NCBI GenBank assembly: GCA_025782575.1
Contig: JALGYY010000017.1
Location: forward strand, 733,892-797,891
Length of the DNA stretch: 64,000 nt
Source of the DNA: a bacterium
GTDB taxonomy: Bacteria > Orphanbacterota > Orphanbacteria > Orphanbacterales > Orphanbacteraceae
Direction: 5' to 3'
Shown here: one piece after another, positions 24,579 through 32,637 of the stretch
Layout: every line of letters begins with the position of its first letter
Numbering within the stretch: the first letter of the stretch is position 1
Program-made: the position numbers and the translations under genes
The notes under the pieces: generated by a model
Seen by the model: the letters and a program-made list of their open reading frames with translations, nothing else
The model's database searches: none
Told to the model about the DNA's origin: nothing

Positions 24579-27500
24579 CTAAAAGTCAGCGGCCAGCGTG
24601 ATGAATCGGAACGGGCCGCCGATGTTTCGCTGGAAGTCGGTCAATTGTCCGTAGTCCCACCGCAGAATGAAGAATCCCAGATTGACACGCGCTCCGAACC
24701 CATAGGCGAACCCATAGCCATTCTCCAACGTGCCGGTCAGTTGATCCGGGACACGGTTCTTGATCGGCCCCAGATCGCTGCCGTCGCCGTCCCAGGCGGC
24801 CGCGCCATCGACAAAGAGGATTCCGCCTATTCCACGCAGGTCAAGCGGAAGGGGCCAGCCGAATCGAATCTGCTCGATCAGCGGATAACGGAACTCGAGG
24901 TTCATGACGCCGAGTCGGGTCCCGCGCAGATCGCCCCAATCGAGACCTCGGAACGTGAACGGCCCGCCGACTCGGAAGAACTGATTGTCCCGTCCCCTGC
25001 TCCCGCCAACTATGAGCCGCGAGGCAAAATGGTAACGATGTCTGATATTCCAGTATTTGCGCATGTCCGCTATGGCAGTGACATAGCTCACATCGCCGAA
25101 CGCATACTCGAGAGAGTATCGGGCCCGGCTGCCGTTGATCGGCCCGGTAGGTCCGTACAGCACATTGTCTTTCACGAGAGCGATGAACGGCAGACCGAAA
25201 AACTCCGAGTTACCGCCACCGACTTCCTCGATCGTTCTGGTATCGAAGGACTGCCGAAACACGGAACTCGATATCGCCTGTCCCCGCACGCCGAATTCAA
25301 ATCGTCGGAATTTAGAAAATGGATAGGCGGCTGCAAGCTCCACCCCTCGATAGACCTGGCTTTCGAACTCAGGATCATCCGCCGCCGAGAAAATGAGAAA
25401 ATCGTTTCGGAACTGAAAGAGCGACACCGAGTAATTCATCCGCTTCTTCAGGTTCGCGTAAGATAGAAACAGATCGGCATCGGCCAGTGACCCATAGATT
25501 CCCGCAGCAAAACTGATGTTGTGATTTCCCATGATGTCGCTGAACGAAATCGCGCTCTGACCGGCGAAGCCGACATTGGATGCGAACCCGGCACCGCCGA
25601 AGACGAAGTCCTGTGAAAACTTTACTTTGTACGACTCGAACTCGAACTCCGAAGTGTCGGGAAGGGCGTATGCGGCATCCGGATCGATGTCCTCTGCCAG
25701 TGCCTCCGGCGGCGGAGTTTCATCGTCGGGAAAGATCGACCGCAAATCAACAAGGCGCGGCCCGTCCGGGATCTCTTCCACCTCATCCGCTTCCATGGCA
25801 CGCGGTCTGGGGGGGCCTTCGAAATTAAGATCATGGTCGATTGCCGCCACCATCGGTAGAATCGAATCCGGGATCTCCTCGGCAATCGGTTCTTCCAGGG
25901 GTTCCATCGGAACATTCTTGAGACGGAGAGGATCGTTCAGGAGGAAGAGATCCCAGCCGCCACGGGAAAACGCGGAGAAGACCAGGACCATGCCGTCTCT
26001 CGACCAGCTGAACGGCGACGCCTGGGGAACGATTCCCGTAATCCCTGTCAGGATGTTCGTGATCTGAAATATCTTTCCTGATTCCAGCTCGAGAGCGTAG
26101 AGATTCGATACGCCGTTGCGATCGGATACAAAGATGATGTCCTTACCGTCGGGAGACCAGGCGGGAGCGATGTTCTTCTCCGGCATGTCGGGGAGAACAC
26201 GGATTTCTAAGTCTTCGAGAGTGAGTAGGGCCAATTTGAAATTCCCGAAGCGGAGGATTTCGAAATCAGTATCCGGGCCCCGATCAGTTGTGAACGCGAT
26301 TGTACGGCCGTCGGGCGACCAGGCAGGATCGCGACAGGTAAATCGGTCATCGGTCAGGCGCGTGAGTTCGGTCCCGTCGGTACGGCAGGTGAAGAGATTC
26401 GATTTTCCCCCCTCGAGCGCCACAAAAACGAGACGTTCGCCGTCCGGAGACCATGAAGGGGAAACAATGCCGTCAAAACCGAAACGAATTTTTTCTCTGA
26501 CCTTCCTCTTCTCGACCTCATAAATATAGATCGCGTCTTCAGCGCCCACTTTGGCCGGAAACGCAATGAATCGCTCATCGGGAGACCAGCTGATCGATGT
26601 GCTGAAGAAACGAAGCGATTCGAAATCCCCTGTCCTCTCCCCTTCGACGAGCTTGGCCAGAATCTTGCCATCCGAAGTCTGCGCGAGATAGACGTCGGAA
26701 TACATGCTTCGATCGGAAATAAAGCAAACCTTGTCGCCACTGGGCGAGACAGCAGGCACCAGATTGAGGGAGGAGAGATCCTTACCGTTCTCGGTGAGAC
26801 GGCGTGCGAATTTTTCCGGCTTGGCATAGTCCACGATTTGCGGAAGATATGTGCGGCGCACATTCTCGAGCCACTCCTCGGAAAACTTCTCGAGTGAAAC
26901 TCCGAGCACCGACTGGAATGCCTGATCGACTCCTCCTACGCGGGGTGCTGCCCGCAGGATTTCGCCGATCTTTTCATCACCGTACTGCTCGCCGAGAAAC
27001 TCGAAAATGGATTGCCCGAATCGATAGACACGAATGTCGCCGACCCGGCTCAGAATAGGAATCGGAATCAGGTAGCCCTGGAGCGCCGCATCGCGAAGCC
27101 ACATGGTTGTGTGCTTGTCCACCTCTCCCACGGAAAGATATTCCGCCATCCCTTCCATGAACCAGAGGGGGGGAGAAAAGCCCAGCGTGTTGGCGAGAAC
27201 TGATCCCGATGACCCGAACAGCACCTCCACCTGGAAAGCGTGAACGAGTTCATGAGTCAGGACATGTTCGAGTTCAGCGTAGGATCCTGTAAACGGCAGG
27301 AACACGCGACGCTTGAGGAACTCCGTCACCCCGCCCGTACCTTCTCCGATGAGCCCTCTGCTGATGTTGGTCTGCTGGAAATCGGTGTGGGATGCGTACA
27401 GGATGAGCGGAATCGGACGTTGCATCTTGTACCCGATTACCTTAGAGAGACGGCGGTAGGAACGCTCCGCCATTCGTGCGGCATCGAGGGCGGTCTGCTT

Positions 27501-27665
27501 TTCGGAAGTATAGTAGTAAACTTCGAAATGCTCGGTCTTGATGACCTGCCAGTCGAATTCCTTGTAATGCACTTTATTCTTGCCGAAGTACTGAGCCTCT
27601 GCAGGAACAAAGAGGAGCAGGAGAAAAATGGGAGCGAAGAGGCGGATCAGAAATTTCTCGAGCAT
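24579..27665 (-). CDS. Outer-membrane fusion: metallopeptidase, TolB-like propeller, BamA-type barrel
   Basis: A 1028-residue protein. A signal peptide (FAPIFLLLLFVPAEA) is followed by a peptidase-MA-like zinc protease domain with HELVH at 138-142 and WFMEGMAEYLS as the distal glutamate. Six or so PD40/TolB propeller blades come next (AWSPDGRTIAFTTDRG, AWSPDGKDIIFVSDRNGVSN and similar), then an acidic linker. The C-terminal part (~700-1028) is a bacterial surface antigen (Omp85/BamA) barrel, recognisable from YGPTGPINGSRARYSLEYAF, FFRVGGPFTFRGLDWGDLRG and the closing GFFILRWDYGQL. The ATG at 27665 has GGAAGG upstream. Such fusions are known in Gemmatimonadetes and FCB lineages, and probably process or insert surface proteins. 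Confidence 0.88.
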   Translation of the reverse strand: MLEKFLIRLFAPIFLLLLFVPAEAQYFGKNKVHYKEFDWQVIKTEHFEVYYYTSEKQTALDAARMAERSYRRLSKVIGYKMQRPIPLILYASHTDFQQTNISRGLIGEGTGGVTEFLKRRVFLPFTGSYAELEHVLTHELVHAFQVEVLFGSSGSVLANTLGFSPPLWFMEGMAEYLSVGEVDKHTTMWLRDAALQGYLIPIPILSRVGDIRVYRFGQSIFEFLGEQYGDEKIGEILRAAPRVGGVDQAFQSVLGVSLEKFSEEWLENVRRTYLPQIVDYAKPEKFARRLTENGKDLSSLNLVPAVSPSGDKVCFISDRSMYSDVYLAQTSDGKILAKLVEGERTGDFESLRFFSTSISWSPDERFIAFPAKVGAEDAIYIYEVEKRKVREKIRFGFDGIVSPSWSPDGERLVFVALEGGKSNLFTCRTDGTELTRLTDDRFTCRDPAWSPDGRTIAFTTDRGPDTDFEILRFGNFKLALLTLEDLEIRVLPDMPEKNIAPAWSPDGKDIIFVSDRNGVSNLYALELESGKIFQITNILTGITGIVPQASPFSWSRDGMVLVFSAFSRGGWDLFLLNDPLRLKNVPMEPLEEPIAEEIPDSILPMVAAIDHDLNFEGPPRPRAMEADEVEEIPDGPRLVDLRSIFPDDETPPPEALAEDIDPDAAYALPDTSEFEFESYKVKFSQDFVFGGAGFASNVGFAGQSAISFSDIMGNHNISFAAGIYGSLADADLFLSYANLKKRMNYSVSLFQFRNDFLIFSAADDPEFESQVYRGVELAAAYPFSKFRRFEFGVRGQAISSSVFRQSFDTRTIEEVGGGNSEFFGLPFIALVKDNVLYGPTGPINGSRARYSLEYAFGDVSYVTAIADMRKYWNIRHRYHFASRLIVGGSRGRDNQFFRVGGPFTFRGLDWGDLRGTRLGVMNLEFRYPLIEQIRFGWPLPLDLRGIGGILFVDGAAAWDGDGSDLGPIKNRVPDQLTGTLENGYGFAYGFGARVNLGFFILRWDYGQLTDFQRNIGGPFRFITLAADF

Positions 27666-27823
27666 GAGCCGTCCTTCCGAGGGGCATCGGGATTCAGGAG
27701 GGGGCGGGTACGCGCCTGCCTTCTCCTGAGTATACCCACATGTTGCGCAGGCGGCAATCGAGCGCACGATCACTTTGATCGACTGAGGGCCGCCCGATGT
27801 CCGGGGCTACTATCTATGTCGGC

Positions 27824-29032
27824 TCATTCGATGTAACTCTTACGTTTCCTCCATGATTCCTGCCCACTGAATCCGATCACGATCCGGTGATAATTCTCCC
27901 TGAGTCCGATCTCATCGACGTCACCCATATGGCCGTACTCATATGTAATGTCGAGCCTCCCTTTGTCCCGGCCGAGAACAAGTGACGTGCCGCCCATGAC
28001 CGACCAGGTGTCGATCTCGTTTCCCGCGGCATCCAGATAGGACAGGGGGGCCGTGCGAAATCCGAGCCGATAGGGCAAACGGGAATGCCAGTCGGCCGTT
28101 TTCCGCCCCGATCGTTCGATCCCGAAACCAAGTTCCGTAACGTCCTGATATCCACCGAGAGGAGTCAGGGGGTTGTCGACATCTTCCCAGAACGACCTCA
28201 CAATTTCACCGGAAGCGGTCCATCCCGAGGAATTACCCACTGTAGCGCCCGCCGCCAATCGAGCGGGGTAGTCGAGTTTGAAGAGCTCTTTGGAAATCGT
28301 TCCGTTTTCGCCTACAATCTCCCTGTCCCCTTCAATCACAGCACCACTCGACCATGTTACGCCGAGATGGCCGTAGCGCGAGAGGGGGACAATCGTACCG
28401 AAGGCGACTCCGGTTCCCTTGCCACCCGATCTGTCCCGTTCATCCGTATCTCTGATGATGTCGTCGTCAAAAGAGAGAACGAACTCTTCTTCTGTATTAG
28501 CGAAATAACTATCCAACCGGAAGCCGAGCCTCCAATCGTCGAGGAGGCGGATCGAGACGACGCCGGGCACTCGAAACACGCTCCCGCTTCGATCGAAAAG
28601 GCGGGTGTGGGGTGGGGCGTCGAGCGAGTCGATCGTACCAGTAACCGTACGCGCCGTGCTGAGATCCTGCTCCTGGTTGTAACCGAATCCGACTGCGAAC
28701 CGGTCGTTGAATGGAACGAGAAACGCAAAGTAGGGAAAGGTACTCGCGTTGTACCAGACATTCTCTTCCGGGTCTTCGGCGCGCCGCTGTTCGGCGGCGT
28801 ACAGGATCGACATCGAAACCTTCTTGAAGCCACCCGGTAGTGCCGGGTTGGCAAACGATACGCGGATCGAATCCGTAAGGGCGTAAGAGATACCTCCCAT
28901 AGCCCAACCTCTACCGTGAGATTGCAGGCTGGACACACCCAGGCCGTTTGCAGCGAACTGGGAGTCGGCATGGGACTGCGCGGGAAGGGTAAGCACCAGC
29001 AGCAAAATGACCAGGCCGATCGTACGGATCAC
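27824..29032 (-). CDS. Outer-membrane beta-barrel protein, PorV/FadL-like
   Basis: A 402-residue protein with a signal peptide (LVILLLVLTLPAQSHA). The mature start NGLGVSSLQSHGRGWAMGGI, then YALTDSIRVSFANPALPGG, is typical of PorV/FadL-type barrels (GxxxSAGRAMGGA, N-P-A-L). Alternating strands continue to the end (FAVGFGYNQEQDL, YRLGFRTAPLSYLDAAGN). It starts at a GTG that overlaps the stop of the upstream lipoprotein gene (GTGA), so the two are co-translated. A role as a secretion or assembly accessory or a hydrophobic-compound channel is inferred from fold only. Confidence 0.75.
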   Translation of the reverse strand: MIRTIGLVILLLVLTLPAQSHADSQFAANGLGVSSLQSHGRGWAMGGISYALTDSIRVSFANPALPGGFKKVSMSILYAAEQRRAEDPEENVWYNASTFPYFAFLVPFNDRFAVGFGYNQEQDLSTARTVTGTIDSLDAPPHTRLFDRSGSVFRVPGVVSIRLLDDWRLGFRLDSYFANTEEEFVLSFDDDIIRDTDERDRSGGKGTGVAFGTIVPLSRYGHLGVTWSSGAVIEGDREIVGENGTISKELFKLDYPARLAAGATVGNSSGWTASGEIVRSFWEDVDNPLTPLGGYQDVTELGFGIERSGRKTADWHSRLPYRLGFRTAPLSYLDAAGNEIDTWSVMGGTSLVLGRDKGRLDITYEYGHMGDVDEIGLRENYHRIVIGFSGQESWRKRKSYIE

Positions 29033-30225
29033 GGTTGATTCTCCACCGGGCGGAGGGGCGTGTAGAGCAGGTCAACCAGCGGCCCCGTGCCGGTATCGAA
29101 CTCGATGGATTGAATGACGACGTGTCTGTTTTTTACCTGGCTGTCGTCGGTACGCAGCAGAATCTGTGGATCCCAGTCGCGGTTCCTGTACCAGGTGCGC
29201 ATGATGTTGGTCATAGGGATCACGATCGTATCCCCCGCCTCTCCGGCATCATACGTGGCCAGGGCGGCGATCGCGTTCAGTATGATGATCGCATCCGTAT
29301 TTCCACCGCCGTCATCGTTCACCTCGTGCACTTCAATTGTAATCGAGGAGCTGTCGTCCATTCGAACTGCCTCGGTTGTGAGGCGGAGTTCGGCTCGGTT
29401 CACCGTATAGTCATGAAGAGAATCAGGAATCGTGATTTCCAGAACGAGTTGATTACTCATACTCTCACGGGAACCGAGAAGCAGCGTGTCGGACGGATCG
29501 TTCTCTACCACATAAGGTGGTGTAATCGCCTTGCCCTGTTTGAACGCAAAGAACCGGTCCGCTACCGGCTCCGCAATAGTCGTATCGAAGATGCCGGCCG
29601 TATCGGCCGTGATCGAAGTCAGCAGGAATTGTCCTGCCGTGCTGTCCGGGTCCTCCCTCGAAGGGATTCGAATAAACACGCCGCCATAGTCGGCCAGAGA
29701 AAAGAGGAGCCCGTCGTTCGTGGCGGAGGAGTCGATCCACGACCGCACCCAGTCAATCGGTAAGAACGTTGCGATCGAATCGGATCCCGGGTCGATCAGG
29801 ATCGTGATCGATGTATCCAGCGTCGTAGCCAGTGACACGCTGTCGATCGACGATCGCTCCGTCCAATCTTCGCTCGGAGCGATTCGCTGAATGATTAGCT
29901 CGGCCGCACCCTCTACATGGGCAAGACGGGCACTCAGGCGGACGCTCACCAGGGAATCATCTTTCGCAGGAAACTCATCGAATCGGACACCGCACTCAAA
30001 ACGGAACTTCCGTCGTTCCCCCAGAAGAAGCTCCTCCTGCAGGCCGCTCGAAACGGCAGCCTCGAAGTAGGTATCCCTTTCTATCTGAGGGAGTCGCTCC
30101 TGCCTCGGCTCGGCCCATTCCCGATCAGTGACGAAAAATGAGCCTACCGTTATGCTCTCTTCATCCGTACTGCATGAGAATACAATCAGGGCAGCGAGAA
30201 CGATTTTTGGTACGCGACGAATCAT
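29029..30225 (-). CDS. Hypothetical outer-membrane lipoprotein
   Basis: A 398-residue protein with a lipoprotein signal (VLAALIVFSC, Cys18). The mature part is rich in beta strands and Asp/Ser/Thr with no low-complexity repeats. The pattern YFEAAVSSGLQEELLLGERR with EDWTERSSIDSV and LPIDWVRSWID recalls DNRLRE-type surface domains, repeated twice (second copy near LLGSRESMSNQLVLEI to PMTNIMRTWYRNRDW). Coupled by GTGA overlap to the PorV-like barrel gene, suggesting a barrel-lipoprotein pair. Function unknown. Confidence 0.65.
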   Translation of the reverse strand: MIRRVPKIVLAALIVFSCSTDEESITVGSFFVTDREWAEPRQERLPQIERDTYFEAAVSSGLQEELLLGERRKFRFECGVRFDEFPAKDDSLVSVRLSARLAHVEGAAELIIQRIAPSEDWTERSSIDSVSLATTLDTSITILIDPGSDSIATFLPIDWVRSWIDSSATNDGLLFSLADYGGVFIRIPSREDPDSTAGQFLLTSITADTAGIFDTTIAEPVADRFFAFKQGKAITPPYVVENDPSDTLLLGSRESMSNQLVLEITIPDSLHDYTVNRAELRLTTEAVRMDDSSSITIEVHEVNDDGGGNTDAIIILNAIAALATYDAGEAGDTIVIPMTNIMRTWYRNRDWDPQILLRTDDSQVKNRHVVIQSIEFDTGTGPLVDLLYTPLRPVENQP

Positions 30226-30529
30226 GAGTTGGTTTGGTCCTCAACAGGGAGCGAGGATCATAGGGGAACTGGTTGGGAGGGTCAAGATTGCACTCCACAG
30301 AGTCGATCCGATCGTGTAAGAAGGGAATCGGGTGTCACATATGGAGAGAGCAGCGATGAAGAGGCTCGGCCGAGGAAAGGTTGATTCGCCCGGTGAATGG
30401 GATTGAAGGAACCGGCAACCCTATGTTAGGGTGCAAGATACGAGTTTGCCCGATTCGATCCGATCAGGAAAGGGAAGGGATTTGAGGCGATTCTCGGGCA
30501 GCCGTCCGTGCACGGAGCGCCCCGGCATA
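30226..30529. other. Divergent intergenic region
   Basis: About 300 bases between the lipoprotein gene (minus) and the sulfatase-fold gene (plus). No RNA gene, repeat or clear promoter pair was recognised. Its right part is also open in the sulfatase frame back to a GTG at 30431, so some of it may be coding. Confidence 0.4.
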
Positions 30530-31933
30530 TTGAGGCCCTTCGTGTTCCCCGGATGGGGTACAGGTGCGCTTCTCAGCCTGCTCCTTCTTCTCGGAGGTTG
30601 CGGCTCGGGAGGCAGAGGCGCGCCGTGGAACATACTGTTGATCACGATCGATACGCTTCGAGCCGACAGGCTTGGATGTTATGGCGGAACTGCGTCGATC
30701 ACGCCGAACATCGATCGGCTCGCCGCGGAGGGAACGCTCTTCGCCGAGTCGTATTGTGCGATGCCGATTACCCTCCCGTCACACACTTCGATTCTGACCG
30801 GGCTTTATCCTCGAAACCACAGAGTCCTCAGTCACGCCTACACGCTCACCAGCGAATTCACCACCCTTGCCGAGATTGCCAAGGCGAACGGCTACCACAC
30901 CGCCGCCTTTGTCTCGAGTCATGTAGTTGACAACAAATACGGACTCGGCCAGGGCTTTGACCTCTACTGGAAGCGGTATGACTATGGGCCGGAGCAGGTG
31001 AACCGAATCCGCAGGGAGAGCGGTTTCGATATTCTGACGGAAGCGGTCGAAACCTGGGCGAAGATGAGGGCGGAGGAGCCGTATTTCACTTGGATTCACT
31101 GGTTCCACCCACATAAGCCTTACGAACCTCCGCCGCCGTACAAGGCGCGGTACGACATCCGGGCAGACACCGCGCTCGAGGCGAGCGTAGAAACATTCCG
31201 CAAAGCATGGAAACGGGAAATCGAGCTGACCGATCGCGAGCTGGAAGAGATGAGAAGCCTCTATGCCGGAGAAGTCGCCTATAATGATCGACAGGTGGGG
31301 CTCACTCTCAGGAAGCTCCGCAGACTGGGACTGCTCGAAAGGACGATCATTATTCTAACCGCCGATCATGGCGAGATGCTCTACGAAAAGGATCGATACT
31401 TCGGCCATGACATCATGCTGTACGATCCATCGATTCGCGTGCCTCTGATCATGGTTGCGCCGGGGCTCATCCCCGAGGGAAAGATCGCACTGGAAACGGT
31501 TCGAAGCGTTGATCTGCTGCCGACGATCATTGAGTTGGCCGGGCTCGATCGTGGAGACGATATTTTGGACGGCCGCTCGGTGGCGTCCCTGTTCGACGGG
31601 GGAACGATCGAGGACCTGCCCGTATTTGCTGAGATGTTCGGACCGAAACCTGATTGGAAGTCGCCTCCCCGCCACGCCGTGCGTTTCGAAAACTGGAAGC
31701 TCATCCGCACCGACGGCGTGGAAGAAATGGAACTCTACGATCTGAATGAGGATCCGTTGGAGAAGGTCAACCTCGCCGATGTGGCGACCGACCGGCGGGA
31801 TGACCTGGCCGATCGCCTGGACAGACTGATGTCGGGCGAAATAGACGTTGAAATCCCCGTTCTCACCGAAGAGGAAAGGATCCGTCTCGAAGCTCTCGGA
31901 TACCTGGACAGGAAAAAAGGGAGCAAGCGATGA
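30530..31933 (+). CDS. Sulfatase/alkaline phosphatase-fold lipoprotein, Thr-nucleophile type
   Basis: A 467-residue protein, with a lipoprotein leader ending LLLLLGGC. The domain opens with NILLITIDTLRADRLGCYGG; the metal Asp is intact here. The nucleophile site is AMPITLPSHTSILTGLYP, i.e. Thr where formylglycine sulfatases have Cys/Ser, as in LtaS and phosphoethanolamine transferases. TADHGEMLYEKDRYFGHD supplies the other metal ligands. The N-terminus is uncertain: GTG 30431, TTG 30530 and GTG 30542 are in frame. 30530 is given because it yields a short n-region (MRPFVF) before the hydrophobic core. The ATGA overlap with the following GT2 gene shows translational coupling and a shared pathway. 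Confidence 0.85.
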   Translation: MRPFVFPGWGTGALLSLLLLLGGCGSGGRGAPWNILLITIDTLRADRLGCYGGTASITPNIDRLAAEGTLFAESYCAMPITLPSHTSILTGLYPRNHRVLSHAYTLTSEFTTLAEIAKANGYHTAAFVSSHVVDNKYGLGQGFDLYWKRYDYGPEQVNRIRRESGFDILTEAVETWAKMRAEEPYFTWIHWFHPHKPYEPPPPYKARYDIRADTALEASVETFRKAWKREIELTDRELEEMRSLYAGEVAYNDRQVGLTLRKLRRLGLLERTIIILTADHGEMLYEKDRYFGHDIMLYDPSIRVPLIMVAPGLIPEGKIALETVRSVDLLPTIIELAGLDRGDDILDGRSVASLFDGGTIEDLPVFAEMFGPKPDWKSPPRHAVRFENWKLIRTDGVEEMELYDLNEDPLEKVNLADVATDRRDDLADRLDRLMSGEIDVEIPVLTEEERIRLEALGYLDRKKGSKR

Positions 31934-32637
31934 CAGGTGGTCTGGAAAAGCCCCGCATCTCCTTTTTCTTCCCGGCATGCAATGAAGAAGAGACGGTAGA
32001 AGAACTCGCATTGCGGGCGGATCGGGTACTCCGGAAAGTGACTTCCGAGTACGAGATCATCATTGTCGACGACGGATCGACCGATCGCACGGGCGAAATC
32101 GCCGACCGCCTCGCCTTGGAAAACCGTAGAATCAGGGTGATCCGCCATCCGCAGAACCGGGGCTACGGGAGCGCCCTTCGTAGCGGTTTTACCGGCGCGA
32201 AACTCGATCTCATCTTCTATACCGACGGCGATCTCCAGTTCGACGTCGCCGAACTGCCGAGACTGATTCCACTGATCGGCGAGGCGGACATCGTATCCGC
32301 TTATAAAATCCGACGAATGGACAGTTGGGAAAGAAAAATCGTCTCCTGGGTCTACAACACCTCGCTCCGGCTCTTCTTCGGACTTCCCTTCCAGGATGTG
32401 AACTGCGGCTTCAAACTCTATCGTCGGGAGGTTTTCGATACCATTGAGCTGAAATCAACGCGAGGCCTGATCGACGCGGAAGTGCTTCTAAAAGCCCGGA
32501 AAGCCGGTTACAAGATCGTGCAGATCGGAGTGACACACTTCAAGCGGCGAGAAGGGGGAAGCCGGTATCGGGTCCGTGAAATTGTCATGACCATTGTGCA
32601 GATGTTCGAACTCTGGAGGGACATCCACCGCAAATGA
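31930..32637 (+). CDS. Family 2 glycosyltransferase, polyprenyl-phosphate sugar synthase-like
   Basis: A 235-residue GT2 enzyme of the DPM1/GtrB/CsbB class that charges undecaprenyl phosphate with a sugar from a nucleotide donor. Motifs are SFFFPACNEEETVEEL, IIIVDDGSTDRTGEIA, NRGYGSALRSGF, YTDGDLQFDVAELPRL (metal DxD equivalent DGD) and FQDVNCGFKLYRREV. The two C-terminal membrane helices seen in GtrB and CsbB are missing, so it resembles soluble DPM1. It overlaps both neighbours by four bases. Confidence 0.9.
   Translation: MTGGLEKPRISFFFPACNEEETVEELALRADRVLRKVTSEYEIIIVDDGSTDRTGEIADRLALENRRIRVIRHPQNRGYGSALRSGFTGAKLDLIFYTDGDLQFDVAELPRLIPLIGEADIVSAYKIRRMDSWERKIVSWVYNTSLRLFFGLPFQDVNCGFKLYRREVFDTIELKSTRGLIDAEVLLKARKAGYKIVQIGVTHFKRREGGSRYRVREIVMTIVQMFELWRDIHRK

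Noticed and set aside
1971-31933. Calling the two sulfatase-fold proteins arylsulfatases
   Set aside because: Neither has the Cys/Ser-x-Pro-x-Arg formylglycine site; both carry Thr at the nucleophile position.
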